Positions 1 through 8,971 of a stretch of 30,511 bases of DNA are shown here, one piece after another. A model generated the notes under the pieces. The model was not told the origin of the DNA. It did no database searches and saw only the letters and a list, made by a program, of their open reading frames with translations. Where the stretch lies: assembly GCA_964579575.1 (NCBI GenBank), contig CAZOGL010000019.1, forward strand, positions 1 to 30,511, in the 5' to 3' direction. The number at the start of each line of letters is the position of its first letter. Positions within the stretch are counted from its first letter, which is position 1. The position numbers and the translations under genes were made by a program. The stretch is from CAVEFW01 sp964579575 (GTDB lineage: Bacteria > Actinomycetota > Coriobacteriia > Coriobacteriales > Eggerthellaceae).

Positions 1-1049
1 TCGGCAAGCTTCTGTGCTCGATCGGCAGCTTGAAGCGCGGTGATGACATCACCCAAGAGGTTACCTTCGAGAACACCGGTATAGGTGGAATTGAAGCCGA
101 TGCGGTGATCGGTCACACGGTCCTGCGGGCCATTGTAGGTGCGAATCTTCTCAGAGCGATCACCGGATCCGATTTGGGCAAGGCGCTCGGCACCCTCAGC
201 GGCCTGTTGCTCGGCGAGCATCTTTTCATACAGGCGTGCGCGCAAAACAGCCATAGCGGCAATCTTGTTTTGCAGCTGGCTCTTCTGGTCTTGGGATTGG
301 ACGACGAGGCCGGTCGGAAGATGGGTGATACGAACTGCGGAGTCGGTGGTGTTAACGCACTGGCCGCCTGGACCACCTGCGCGGTACACGTCGATGCGGA
401 GATCATTTTGGTTGATCTCGACATCGACCTCGTCGGCCTCAGGCAAAACGGCAACCGTAGCCGTGGACGTCTGGATGCGACCTTGGGACTCAGTCTTCGG
501 GACGCGCTGGACACGATGCACGCCCGACTCGAACTTCATGACGGAGTACACGCGGTCGCCCTTGACCTTGAACTGGATCTTGGCATAGCCGCCAGCCTCA
601 GAAGGCTGGACGTCGAGAAGCTCCTTCTTCCAACCCTGAGCAGAGATAAAGCGGTCATACATCTTGTAGAGGTCTCCCGCAAAGATCTTTGCCTCGTCAC
701 CGCCGGCAGCGCCACGAATCTCGACAATGATGTCCTTCTCATCGGCCGGATCCGCCGGAATCAGCATGAACTTGATATCTTCTTCGAGCTTTGGAAGCTT
801 CTCATCGATCTTGGCAATCTCCTCTTGGGCGAACTCCTTCATATCAGGGTCAGCGAGCATCTCCTTGGCGGCCTCCAAGTCGTCGAGAGCGCCGATGTAC
901 TCCCGTGCTGCCGCGACAAGCGGACCTTGGGAGGCGTATTCCTTCGCAAGGCGGTTGTACTCCTTTTGATTGCTCAAGACCTCGGGGTCACCCATACGGA
1001 CCTGCAGATCCTCATAGGCGAGAATGATCTTCTCAAGCTTGTCACGCAT
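1..1049 (-). CDS. prfA: Peptide chain release factor 1 (3' end outside window)
   Basis: Class I release factor that recognises UAA and UAG in the ribosomal A site and triggers hydrolysis of peptidyl-tRNA. The 349 visible codons include the universal GGQ motif at residues 228-230 (inside AGGPGGQCVN), whose glutamine is the methylation site and directs water to the ester bond. The anticodon-like tripeptide is PKT in RVPKTESQGR, the PxT form of RF1 rather than the SPF of RF2. The ATG at 1047-1049 is preceded by AAGGAGAG at good spacing. The reading frame is still open at base 1 and ends near the conserved family C-terminus (TALQAADRAQKLA), so only about ten residues are missing. prmC often follows this gene, but that would lie outside the window. 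Confidence 0.97.
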   Translation of the reverse strand, partial: MRDKLEKIILAYEDLQVRMGDPEVLSNQKEYNRLAKEYASQGPLVAAAREYIGALDDLEAAKEMLADPDMKEFAQEEIAKIDEKLPKLEEDIKFMLIPADPADEKDIIVEIRGAAGGDEAKIFAGDLYKMYDRFISAQGWKKELLDVQPSEAGGYAKIQFKVKGDRVYSVMKFESGVHRVQRVPKTESQGRIQTSTATVAVLPEADEVDVEINQNDLRIDVYRAGGPGGQCVNTTDSAVRITHLPTGLVVQSQDQKSQLQNKIAAMAVLRARLYEKMLAEQQAAEGAERLAQIGSGDRSEKIRTYNGPQDRVTDHRIGFNSTYTGVLEGNLLGDVITALQAADRAQKLA

Positions 1050-1129
1050 CGTCAGCTCTCCTTATATGCTCTCCAACAGACGAAATGTCATCATACTCAT
1101 TTTTTTGCCAACCTAATCGTTGCCAAGCA

Positions 1130-1266
1130 GCTTTCGCATCACGATCGGAAGGGTCACAACCGGCTTCCGCATCGCGCTCGGGTGCGCATCATGACCAGAA
1201 GGCCGACTGGAAGGTGCATCACGACCAGCTTTAGCATCACGACCGGGTGCGCATCACACGGAAGGC
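1130..1266. repeat. Degenerate short repeats downstream of trxA
   Basis: The spacer between trxA and prfA carries several imperfect copies of a GCATCACGACCGG-like word (for example near 1134, 1171, 1187, 1218 and 1233). They are irregularly spaced and contain no gene. They match the general pattern here of short repeats collecting just after gene 3' ends. Confidence 0.5.
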
Positions 1267-1277
1267 GCGTGCCCTCG

Positions 1278-1589
1278 CTAGGACAGGACCAATGCCTCGA
1301 TCTTGTCTTTGCCCACAGCTCCGACAAGTTGCCCCACGGGCTGCCCGCCCTTGAAAAGCATCATGCACGGAACCGCGTTGATGTGATAGCGCATAGCAAG
1401 CTCGCGATCGTTATCGATGTCGAGGGTGTAGACGGCAACACGACCTGCCTGCTCCTCCGCAACTTGGGCAATCAGCGGAGCAACCATGCGGCACGGACCA
1501 CACCATGTCGCAGAAAAATCAACCAAGACGGGGATGGCGGAATCGAGCACCTTCTCCTGGAAGTCAGCACCCGTTACAACTTCACTCAT
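1278..1589 (-). CDS. trxA: Thioredoxin
   Basis: Small cytoplasmic dithiol reductant of 103 residues, within the usual thioredoxin range. The redox motif WCGPC is at residues 29-33, after the conserved VDFSATWCGPC strand and helix start. The cis-proline segment is A72-V73-P74-C75, so a third cysteine follows the cis-proline where Thr is normal. The glycine-rich GAVGKDKIEALV helix closes the fold. The ATG at 1587-1589 has a GAGGAGAG ribosome site. It lies between valS and prfA with 228 bp to prfA and 344 bp from valS, so it is probably a separate transcription unit. Confidence 0.96.
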   Translation of the reverse strand: MSEVVTGADFQEKVLDSAIPVLVDFSATWCGPCRMVAPLIAQVAEEQAGRVAVYTLDIDNDRELAMRYHINAVPCMMLFKGGQPVGQLVGAVGKDKIEALVLS

Positions 1590-1691
1590 GATCTCTCCTC
1601 ACTCGTTGCCCGCCTCATAGCGGGATTCTTTCTCTTCCCGCAGGAGCGGGGTTAATTCTCTTCCCACATGCGCAGGATATCGCCAATCGCT

Positions 1692-1791
1692 NNNNNNNNN
1701 NNNNNNNNNNNNNNNNNNNNNNNNNNNNNNNNNNNNNNNNNNNNNNNNNNNNNNNNNNNNNNNNNNNNNNNNNNNNNNNNNNNNNNNNNNN
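1692..1791. other. Assembly gap (100 N)
   Basis: Exactly 100 Ns, a placeholder for unknown length. Flanks do not match each other, but the right flank is CCAGGCAAC-type low-complexity repeat. Confidence 0.95.
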
Positions 1792-1860
1792 CCCGCCAGG
1801 CAACAACCCACCGCCCACAGCTTCCACGGCACCCGCCAGGTAACAGCACCAGGCAACAAC

Positions 1861-1887
1861 AAAAGGGGGCCGCACGAAGCGACCCCC
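1861..1887 (-). terminator. Rho-independent terminator of valS
   Basis: On the minus strand GGGGG-T-CGC pairs with GCG-G-CCCCC (a U-G wobble in the middle) around a TTCGT loop, followed by TTTTGTTG. It begins about 47 bases after the valS stop codon. Confidence 0.75.
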
Positions 1888-1933
1888 GAAAGTCCCAAAA
1901 GCCCCGAAGCCACGATATGATTTCGCACAAAAG

Positions 1934-4597
1934 CTAGGCGAGTTCGGCAATCTGGGTAGTGAGCTTGGAGCGGGTTTCCTTAAGTTCGGCGAGATGGGCG
2001 CGATCCTTCTCGACGATCTCGGGAGCAGCCTTGGCAAGAAAGCCCGGGTTGGAGAGCTTCTTCTCGAACTTAGCCGCATCCTTCTCGACCTTTGCCAACT
2101 CCTTTTCGAGGCGAGCGCGCTCGGCCGCAAAGTCCACGAGACCGGACAGGACGATATAGACCTCAAGACCGCCCGCAAGCACGACGACGGACTCTGCCGG
2201 CTTTTCGACCTTGGCAGCGACCTCGAGGGAGGTCAGGTTCGCCATGTCCGTGACAAGCTGGTGTTGAGCCTCAAGCAAGGCAACGTCTGCCTCTTCGGCG
2301 CCGACAACGACCCCAAGCTCTTGGCGAGGGGAGATTCCATAGCGGGAACGGGTGGAACGAACGGCGGAAACCACCTCGATGACAAGCTGGACCGCGCGCT
2401 CGGACTCCTCGTCAACATACTTGGCGAGCTTAGCGGCGTCAGGCCATGCGGAAATCATGAGATACTCGTCGGTCTTGGTGGGAAGATCTTGGTAAATCTC
2501 CTCCGTGACGAAAGGCATGATCGGATGGAGCAAGCGCAAGGCCGTGTCGAGCACAAACACAAGGTTGCGCTGGCAAATCGCACGATCCTCGCCACCTGCG
2601 TTCAGGCGAGACTTGGAGAACTCGATGTACCAATCGCAGAACTCGTTCCAAAAGAACGCATACAGCTCACGGGTGATCTCACCGAACTCATAGGACTCGT
2701 ACGCCTCGTCAACGCGGGCGACAAGGCTGGCAAGACGGCTGAAAATCCAACGATCCGCCGGGGTCGTCGGCTCGGGTTCGCCAGGCTCGAAACCTTCGAG
2801 GTTCATGTTGACGAAGCGAGCCGCGTTACGAATCTTGTTGGCGAAGTTACGGCTGCTTTCGAGTTTCTTCTCATTGAAACGCAGCGCCTGCGCGCCTGTG
2901 ACCTGCATCAACAAGCCAAATCGCATACCGTCGGCGCCATAATCCTTCATGAGCTTGACCGGGTCAACGCCGTTGCCGCGGCTCTTGGACATGGGCTTTC
3001 CGTCAAAGGCCATGACCGTCGGATGGATGATGACGTCCTTGAAGGGAATCGTGTTGCAGCAATATTCCGAGCTCATGACCATACGCGCCACCCAAAGGCC
3101 CATGATGTCGCGGGCGGTGGAAAGCATCTGCGTCGGGTAGTGCTTGGCGAGGTCAGGAGCATCCATTCCCTGATCAGCCCATCCTTGGGTCGCAAACGGC
3201 CAAAGTTGGCTGGAGAACCACGTGTCAAGGACGTCCTCGTCTTGACGCACCGGCTTGCCACATTTCGGGCACACCTCCACCTCATCGACGCTGGCGTCCT
3301 CCCAACCGCACTCGTCGCAATAGTACATGGGGATGCGATGTCCCCACCAAAGTTGGCGGCTGATGCACCAATCCTTGAGGTTCTCCATCCAATCGAGATA
3401 GACCTGGGACCAACGCTCGGGATAGAACTTGATCTCGCCGGAGGTGACCGCGGCAGCAGCGCGCTCCTTGAGCTTGTCGACAGCGACGAACCACTGCTCG
3501 GACAGCCAAGGCTCCAATGTGTTGTGGCAACGATAGCAATGCATGACGGAGTGGTCGTGGTCCTCGACGTGGTCGAGCAGGCCCTGCGCTTCGAACTCGG
3601 CGACAACAGCCTCACGGCACTCCTCACGGCTCATGCCGGAGAACTTGCCGAAGCCCTCGACAACATGGGCGGTCTCGTCGAAGATGTTGATCTTCTCGAG
3701 GCCATGGCGCTCGCCCATGGCAAAGTCGTTGGGGTCATGTGCCGGGGTGGTCTTGACGCAACCGGTGCCAAACTCCTTGTCGACATAGAAGTCGGAAAAA
3801 ATCGGAATCTCACGGTTGACGATGGGGAGCATGACGTTTTTGCCGACAAGGTCCTTGTAGCGATCGTCTTGCGGAGAGACTGCGACGCCAGTGTCTCCAA
3901 GCATGGTCTCGGGACGGGTCGTGGCGACGATGAGGTACTCGCGGCCACCGACCGGCTCGGTCAGGGGATAGCGAAGGTACCAAAGATGGCCGGCCTCGTC
4001 CTCGTACTCGGCCTCGTCATCAGCGATGGCCGTGGTACAGCTGGGGCACCAATTGACGATGCGCTTGCCGCGATAGATAAGACCGTCATGGTACCAATCG
4101 CAAAACACGCGGCGAACGGCCTTGGAGAACTCGGGGCTCATGGTGAACTGCTCGTCATCATAGTCACACGAGCAACCCATGGAGGCGATCTGGTTCACGA
4201 TGGTCGTGCCATACTCGAGGCGCCACTCCTGGCATGCCTCGATGAACTTCTCGCGACCGATCTCGCGACGGTTGATACCTTGGCTTTGGAGGTGCTTGTC
4301 AACCTTGGTCTGGGTAGCGATGCCAGCATGGTCGGTACCGAGGATCCAACGGGTTTGGTAGCCACGCATGCGGGCACGTCGGACAACGGCGTCTTGGATC
4401 GTATCGTTGAGCGCATGGCCCATGTGGAGCACGCCAGTGACGTTGGGTGGCGGAATGACGACGGTATAGGACTCGTGGGCATGCTCGCCAAAACCGGGCG
4501 TACGCTTAAAGTAGCCCTTCTCCTTCCACGCATTGAACAGTGGACGCTCATGCGCGGCGAAATCGTACTCGATCTTCTTCGGCGTTTCTTGTGCCAT
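1934..4597 (-). CDS. valS: Valine--tRNA ligase
   Basis: Class I aminoacyl-tRNA synthetase that charges tRNA-Val and edits misactivated threonine. The 887-residue product has the HIGH signature as HMGH at residues 58-61 (after PPPNVTG) and the KMSKS loop as KPMSKS at 534-539. The CP1 editing domain carries the TTRPETMLGDTGVAV segment, and Cys-rich stretches include CDECG and CPKCG before DVLDTWFSSQLWPF. A C-terminal coiled coil (ERARLEKELAKVEKDAAKFEKK) is the tRNA-binding arm typical of bacterial ValRS. The ATG lies six bases after the clpX stop, and its GAGGAGG ribosome site is inside the last clpX codons, so the two genes are translationally linked. A strong hairpin terminator follows. Confidence 0.98.
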   Translation of the reverse strand: MAQETPKKIEYDFAAHERPLFNAWKEKGYFKRTPGFGEHAHESYTVVIPPPNVTGVLHMGHALNDTIQDAVVRRARMRGYQTRWILGTDHAGIATQTKVDKHLQSQGINRREIGREKFIEACQEWRLEYGTTIVNQIASMGCSCDYDDEQFTMSPEFSKAVRRVFCDWYHDGLIYRGKRIVNWCPSCTTAIADDEAEYEDEAGHLWYLRYPLTEPVGGREYLIVATTRPETMLGDTGVAVSPQDDRYKDLVGKNVMLPIVNREIPIFSDFYVDKEFGTGCVKTTPAHDPNDFAMGERHGLEKINIFDETAHVVEGFGKFSGMSREECREAVVAEFEAQGLLDHVEDHDHSVMHCYRCHNTLEPWLSEQWFVAVDKLKERAAAAVTSGEIKFYPERWSQVYLDWMENLKDWCISRQLWWGHRIPMYYCDECGWEDASVDEVEVCPKCGKPVRQDEDVLDTWFSSQLWPFATQGWADQGMDAPDLAKHYPTQMLSTARDIMGLWVARMVMSSEYCCNTIPFKDVIIHPTVMAFDGKPMSKSRGNGVDPVKLMKDYGADGMRFGLLMQVTGAQALRFNEKKLESSRNFANKIRNAARFVNMNLEGFEPGEPEPTTPADRWIFSRLASLVARVDEAYESYEFGEITRELYAFFWNEFCDWYIEFSKSRLNAGGEDRAICQRNLVFVLDTALRLLHPIMPFVTEEIYQDLPTKTDEYLMISAWPDAAKLAKYVDEESERAVQLVIEVVSAVRSTRSRYGISPRQELGVVVGAEEADVALLEAQHQLVTDMANLTSLEVAAKVEKPAESVVVLAGGLEVYIVLSGLVDFAAERARLEKELAKVEKDAAKFEKKLSNPGFLAKAAPEIVEKDRAHLAELKETRSKLTTQIAELA

Positions 4598-4603
4598 TGC
4601 TGG

Positions 4604-5977
4604 TTATGCCTCCTCAATCTTGGTAATGACGGGGGTCTTACCCTCGGTGATGGCGTCAGCCTCGACGACGACACTCTTGACACCCTCGACGTCGGGCAAC
4701 TTGTACATGACGTCTTGCAACGCACGCTCGCAGATGGAACGCAGGCCGCGGGCGCCCGTGCCGCGGTCGACAGCCTCATGGGCGATGGCACGCAACGCAT
4801 CCTCGGTAAACGTAAGGGAGCAATCCTCATACTTGAACAGCTTCGTGTACTGCTTGACCAAAGCGCTCTTCGGCTCGGTCAGAATACGCACAAGGTCGTC
4901 CTCGTCCAACTCCTCAAGGCTCGTGATGACAGGAATTCGTCCCACGAACTCGGGAATCATGCCGAACTTGTTCAAATCCTCAGGCAGGACTTGGGCCAAA
5001 AGCTCGGCCTCGGCGACCTTTTTGCTCTCGGGAACCTCAGCGTTGAATCCAAGCCCGTGCTTGCCGACGCGTTGGGAGACGATGTCCGCCAAGCCGACAA
5101 AAGCGCCACCGAGAATGAACAGGATGTTCGTGGTATCGATGTGGATAAGTTCCTGTTGGGGGTGTTTGCGGCCGCCTTGGGGCGGGACGCTGGCCTCGGT
5201 GCCTTCCACGATCTTGAGCAACGCCTGTTGGACGCCCTCGCCAGACACATCTCGGGTGATGGAAAGGTTTTCTGCCTTGCGTGCGATCTTGTCGATCTCG
5301 TCGATGTAGATGATGCCGATTTGGGCACGCGGCACGTCGAAGTCCGCGGCGGTGATGAGCTTGAGCAGGATGTTCTCCACGTCCTCGCCGACGTAGCCCG
5401 CCTCGGTGAGCGTTGTGGCGTCAGCGATGGCGAAGGGCACCTTGAGGGTGCGCGCAAGGGTTTGGGCCAACAACGTCTTGCCAGAGCCAGTGGGGCCGAG
5501 CAGCAAGATGTTGCTCTTGGCGATCTCCACCTCGTCCTCGGGTGCGTCGTTGTCGAGACTGATGCGCTTGTAGTGGTTGTAGACCGCCACAGACAACGCG
5601 CGCTTGGCGTCATCTTGGCCGACGACGTACTCGCACAGCTTCTCGTAGAGTTGGCTGGGGGTAGGCAAGTCGCCGAGGATGCCCTCGACGTCGACATCGC
5701 CCTCGTCCATGGCGACGTAGCCGGCCTCCACGGGCCCCATGTAGTCGCCCATGGGATAACGGCCCTGCTCGAGCTCGTTGTACATCTCCTCCATCATCTG
5801 GTTCATGACGGGGTTGTACCCAAGGTCGTGGGACATCGCGTCGGAGCACACGGCAAGGCACTCGTTGCAGATGTTCACCCCGTCGGGACCTTGGACCATC
5901 GCGGCAACTTGGTTAGGCCGCTTGCCGCAAAAGGAGCAGGTGATCTGCCCGTTGTTGTTTTTCGTGTTCGTTGGCAT
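4604..5977 (-). CDS. clpX: ATP-dependent Clp protease ATP-binding subunit ClpX
   Basis: AAA+ unfoldase that recognises tagged substrates and threads them into ClpP. The N-terminal zinc-binding domain has the pairs C14-x2-C17 and C37-x2-C40. The Walker A motif GPTGSGKT is at residues 161-168, the Walker B motif is IIYIDEIDKIA, and sensor 2 lies in GARGLRSICE. I place the start at the ATG at 5975-5977 (457 residues, MPTNTKNNN) because the upstream alternative is a TTG at 6022. No strong ribosome site precedes the ATG, so the start is less certain than the gene. clpP lies upstream across a spacer with an assembly gap, and valS follows six bases after the stop. Confidence 0.97.
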   Translation of the reverse strand: MPTNTKNNNGQITCSFCGKRPNQVAAMVQGPDGVNICNECLAVCSDAMSHDLGYNPVMNQMMEEMYNELEQGRYPMGDYMGPVEAGYVAMDEGDVDVEGILGDLPTPSQLYEKLCEYVVGQDDAKRALSVAVYNHYKRISLDNDAPEDEVEIAKSNILLLGPTGSGKTLLAQTLARTLKVPFAIADATTLTEAGYVGEDVENILLKLITAADFDVPRAQIGIIYIDEIDKIARKAENLSITRDVSGEGVQQALLKIVEGTEASVPPQGGRKHPQQELIHIDTTNILFILGGAFVGLADIVSQRVGKHGLGFNAEVPESKKVAEAELLAQVLPEDLNKFGMIPEFVGRIPVITSLEELDEDDLVRILTEPKSALVKQYTKLFKYEDCSLTFTEDALRAIAHEAVDRGTGARGLRSICERALQDVMYKLPDVEGVKSVVVEADAITEGKTPVITKIEEA

Positions 5978-6053
5978 CTGGTGGTTAGCCTGTCTGTTCG
6001 TCGTTACTTGGCGAGGGCGCAAACCGTTGCGAAGTTACCGCTTGATCGTTGCG

Positions 6054-6153
6054 NNNNNNNNNNNNNNNNNNNNNNNNNNNNNNNNNNNNNNNNNNNNNNN
6101 NNNNNNNNNNNNNNNNNNNNNNNNNNNNNNNNNNNNNNNNNNNNNNNNNNNNN
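6054..6153. other. Assembly gap (100 N) between clpP and clpX
   Basis: Placeholder of 100 Ns in the clpP-clpX spacer. The left flank repeats a CGTTGCGA/CGTTGCG word (near 6025 and 6046), suggesting a short repeat broke the assembly. The clpX promoter and ribosome site context may be partly hidden here. Confidence 0.95.
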
Positions 6154-6182
6154 ATCGTCGTACCCTCTCCCCTCATAGGAAA

Positions 6183-6209
6183 GCGACTGCGGGGTTGGTC
6201 CGCAGCCGC
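6183..6209 (-). terminator. Hairpin after clpP, possible weak terminator
   Basis: CTGCGG (6187-6192) pairs with CCGCAG (6200-6205) around a seven-base loop, with partial extension of the stem. It lies 9-35 bases after the clpP stop. Only CGCTTTCC follows on the minus strand, so termination may be incomplete and clpX may be read through. Confidence 0.4.
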
Positions 6210-6217
6210 CCTCTTAG

Positions 6218-6913
6218 TTATTTCGCGTCTTTATCCGCGGCTTTGTCTGCGCCTTTATCCTCGGCTTTATCCTCAGTACCGCCGTGAGTCGCGGTGATCT
6301 TGTCCACAAGACCGTAAGCCAAGGCCTCCTCGGCGGACATGTAGTTGTCGCGCTCGGTGTCGCGCTGAATGGTCTCGAAGTCCTGGCCGGTGTTGTTGGC
6401 AAGGATCGTGTTGAGTTGCTTGCGCGTCTTCAACATGAAATCGGCGACAATCTGAATCTCGGTCTGTTGGCCTTGGGCACCGCCGAGAGGCTGGTGGATG
6501 AGGACCATGGAGTTCGGCAGACAATAGCGCTTGCCCTTGGCACCGCTGGACAAAAGCACGGCAGCCATGGAGGCGCAACAACCGACGCACACCGTGGACA
6601 CGTCGGGCTTGATGAAGTTCATCGTGTCAAGAATGGCAAGACCTGCGGTAACAGAGCCGCCAGGAGAGTTGATATAGAGGGAGATGTCCTTTTCCGGATC
6701 GGCGCTCTCGAGATGGAGCAGCTGGGCGACAACGGAGTTTGCCACGTTGTCGTCGATCTGCTCTCCAAGGAAGACGATACGGTCATTGAGCAGGCGAGAG
6801 TAGATGTCGTAGCTGCGCTCGCCGCGCGGAGATTGCTCGATGACGTACGGGATGAGAGCGTCATGGGGCGTCTTCGGAACGGCAAGACCGCCCGAGGTAA
6901 GCTGGAAGTTCAT
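6218..6913 (-). CDS. clpP: ATP-dependent Clp protease proteolytic subunit ClpP
   Basis: Tetradecameric serine protease that forms the degradation chamber for ClpX substrates. The triad is S115 (GCCASM), H140 (VLIHQPLGG) and D189 (ERDNYM). At 231 residues it is about 30 longer than usual. The surplus is a low-complexity tail rich in E/D-K-A after residue 205 (EDKAEDKGADKAADKDAK), encoded by a degenerate CTTTATCC/CGGCTTT DNA repeat. The ATG at 6911-6913 has AAAGAGG upstream. It sits between tig and clpX, the common tig-clpP-clpX order. The tail could be a repeat-expansion product and may not fold. Confidence 0.97.
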   Translation of the reverse strand: MNFQLTSGGLAVPKTPHDALIPYVIEQSPRGERSYDIYSRLLNDRIVFLGEQIDDNVANSVVAQLLHLESADPEKDISLYINSPGGSVTAGLAILDTMNFIKPDVSTVCVGCCASMAAVLLSSGAKGKRYCLPNSMVLIHQPLGGAQGQQTEIQIVADFMLKTRKQLNTILANNTGQDFETIQRDTERDNYMSAEEALAYGLVDKITATHGGTEDKAEDKGADKAADKDAK

Positions 6914-7061
6914 AATGACCTCTTTTCTTTTTCTGGCAACCCGAAGCAGGGCGCCTCGTCGAATTATTGCTCACACCTATTGTGCCATGATGCAGCGCGG
7001 TTCGCCCTGCGCACAAGACGAACCGCACATGAAAACCTATGAATGTCCAAATTCGGACCAA

Positions 7062-7159
7062 TCGTCAGCCGACAACACGTCGGGGAGACGGGAAAGTTTG
7101 CTTACTCGGCTCGTCAGCCGACAACGCGTCGGGGAGACGGGAAAGTTTGCTTACTCGGC
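7062..7159. repeat. 49-bp tandem duplication across the tig stop codon
   Basis: Copies at 7062-7110 and 7111-7159 are directly adjacent and differ at one base (ACAACACG versus ACAACGCG). The right copy contains the last three tig codons and its stop; the left copy is a downstream replica. Each copy contains a CCGAC/GTCGG hairpin but no T-tract. Confidence 0.95.
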
Positions 7160-8473
7160 GTCCGTGGTCTCGGTGACGATCGCACCCTCCATGACAGCCT
7201 CGATGGCCTTGCGGCGCACGATTGCCTCACGGACGAGGTGGAGACGGCCGTTCTCGCGCCACTCCTGGATGATCTTTTGGATGTCGCCGTCCAAACCGGC
7301 GGCCTCAAACTCCTCGGTGATGTCCTCAGGGGTTGCGACGATCTCGAAATGGCGAGCCCACGCCTCGACGGCGAGCTCCTCGTTGGCGACGTCCTTCGCC
7401 TGTTGCTTGACGTCCTCGCGGAAGCCATCGGTGTCAAGGCCTTGTTGGGCGAGGTAGTTGTCGAAGGTCATGCCCTGGCGCTGAAGTTGGGTGAAGAAGT
7501 CTTGGAGCAGGGAGGCCTCGACCTCTTCGCACAAAGACTCGTCTGCGGTGTCTTCAAGGCGATTACGCAAAACCTCGAGGCAACGCTCCTCCTTCATGCG
7601 GGGAAGGATGTCTGCCTTTTGGGCGATGATCTGGTCGGAGACGCGGTTACGCAACTCCTCGACAGACTCAAATCCCAAGGTGTCCTTCACCCACTCGTCG
7701 GTGATCTCAGGCTTGACCTCCTTCTTGACGGCGATGAGGGTGACCTTGACCTTGATGGTCTGACCAGCAACCATGGAGAGCAGGGCGCCCGGCTCCTCGG
7801 CGTCAACCGCCAACTCGAACTCCTTCTCCTCGCCCTTCTTCAAACCAATGAGTTGCTCATCAAAAGCGGCAGGGAACAACGTGGAGCCCATGACGTAGGT
7901 GCGGGACTCGCTGTTGATGGATTCGATGGCCTTGCCCTCAGCGTCGGTCGCCTCGATAGCCATCTCGATGCGGCTATCCTTCTTGACCTTGGTGTTGGCG
8001 CGGGCATCTTCCCACTTGACGTAGTATCCGGTCAGCATATCGATCTGCTCGTCAATCTCCTTGTCAGATGCGCCCTCGGCAAGCATCTCGATCTCGACAG
8101 GCTCATAGGAGGAAAGCTCGAACGCGGGCTTTTGGGCAGTGGTGAAAGAGAAGACGAAGTCCTCGCCCTCGACGAGGGGCTCAACGTCCCCGCCGAAATC
8201 GGGTTGTCCGAGGGGCATGACGCCGGAATCGTCGAGCGCCATCGGATACAGGTCGTTGACCATATCCTCGGTGACCATGGCAATGACGGAGCCTGCGCCA
8301 TAGACGTTGTCGATGATACGGCGAGGTGCCTTGCCCTTGCGGAAGCCAGGGAAGTTGTTGCGGCGAGCGATTTCGCGATACTTCTTTGCAACGCGATCGG
8401 TCACGGTCTTTGCCTCAACAGTGACCGTGATCTTTGCGCGGCCGTCCTCAAGGGTATCTACTTTGATTTCCAC
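7151..8473 (-). CDS. tig: Trigger factor (ribosome-associated chaperone and prolyl isomerase)
   Basis: Binds ribosomal protein L23 at the exit tunnel and shields nascent chains; its middle domain is an FKBP-type prolyl isomerase. The ribosome-docking signature FPGFRKGKAP begins at residue 41, matching the G-F-R-x-G-x-x-P loop of the family. The PPIase region (about 150-240) and the alpha-helical C-terminal arm domain follow; total 440 residues, close to the usual length. I chose the GTG at 8471-8473 because GGAGG stands at 8477-8481 and because the product then begins with the conserved VEIKVDTLEDG; an upstream ATG at 8587 would add 38 atypical residues. clpP is the next gene downstream. Confidence 0.97.
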   Translation of the reverse strand: MEIKVDTLEDGRAKITVTVEAKTVTDRVAKKYREIARRNNFPGFRKGKAPRRIIDNVYGAGSVIAMVTEDMVNDLYPMALDDSGVMPLGQPDFGGDVEPLVEGEDFVFSFTTAQKPAFELSSYEPVEIEMLAEGASDKEIDEQIDMLTGYYVKWEDARANTKVKKDSRIEMAIEATDAEGKAIESINSESRTYVMGSTLFPAAFDEQLIGLKKGEEKEFELAVDAEEPGALLSMVAGQTIKVKVTLIAVKKEVKPEITDEWVKDTLGFESVEELRNRVSDQIIAQKADILPRMKEERCLEVLRNRLEDTADESLCEEVEASLLQDFFTQLQRQGMTFDNYLAQQGLDTDGFREDVKQQAKDVANEELAVEAWARHFEIVATPEDITEEFEAAGLDGDIQKIIQEWRENGRLHLVREAIVRRKAIEAVMEGAIVTETTDAE

Positions 8474-8681
8474 GTTTCCTCCAATTGCTTTTATCTTCTG
8501 TACTTTGCGGACACTGGCTGTCCGCCAAAGCCCATTAACGGTTATCACGCATGCGAGAAAAAGCGCATGCAAAGCCTGACGCCTCATAGCGTCGACCGCA
8601 CATTATCCCACACCAAGCATCTTTGCGAAAGACAGAAAACCACCTGAACGGGGAAATTGTGCGATTTTTTCACGACGGCGT

Positions 8682-8871
8682 GGGTTCGTGCGCGGCGTGG
8701 GGCCAGGCCGAGGAACGACGTTGGGTTCGTGCGTCGCGCGTGAGCACCGTGCGCGGCGACGGGTTTGTGCGTCGCGCGTGGGTACCGTGCACGGCGTGGG
8801 CACCGTGCGCGACGACGGGTTCGTGCGCGGCGTGGGGCCAGGCCGAGGAACGACGTTGGGTTCGTGCGTCG
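8682..8871. repeat. GC-rich nested tandem repeats left of gap
   Basis: A 55-bp sequence at 8682-8736 recurs exactly at 8817-8871, giving a 135-bp period that runs into the gap. Inside it two 38-bp units stand at 8723-8760 and 8761-8798 with few differences. No ribosome site or recognisable protein is seen in the 700-bp spacer between yqeK and tig, so I treat it as non-coding. Confidence 0.9.
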
Positions 8872-8971
8872 NNNNNNNNNNNNNNNNNNNNNNNNNNNNN
8901 NNNNNNNNNNNNNNNNNNNNNNNNNNNNNNNNNNNNNNNNNNNNNNNNNNNNNNNNNNNNNNNNNNNNNNN
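8872..8971. other. Assembly gap (100 N)
   Basis: Placeholder inside tandem repeats on both sides; the true length is probably set by uncounted repeat units. Confidence 0.95.

Larger units (their letters stand above)
1590..1933. other. Gene-free spacer between trxA and valS
   Basis: This spacer holds a small CCCGC/GCGGG hairpin near 1637-1650, an assembly gap, CAACC/CCAGGCAAC-rich low-complexity sequence at 1792-1860 and the valS terminator. Open frames across it depend on the Ns and show no recognisable protein. No RNA gene was seen. Confidence 0.6.

Noticed and set aside
1994..6178. Very long plus-strand frame opposite valS and clpX (and similar ones opposite prfA, obgE, polA, glnA and the redox operon)
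   Set aside because: Antisense shadows caused by GC-rich codon bias; they lack family motifs and ribosome sites, while the minus strand encodes recognised proteins.
6990..7025. ClgR-like operator upstream of clpP (TTCGCCCTGCGCA)
   Set aside because: Only a partial match to CGC-N5-GCG with a mismatch in a core base; not convincing in GC-rich DNA.
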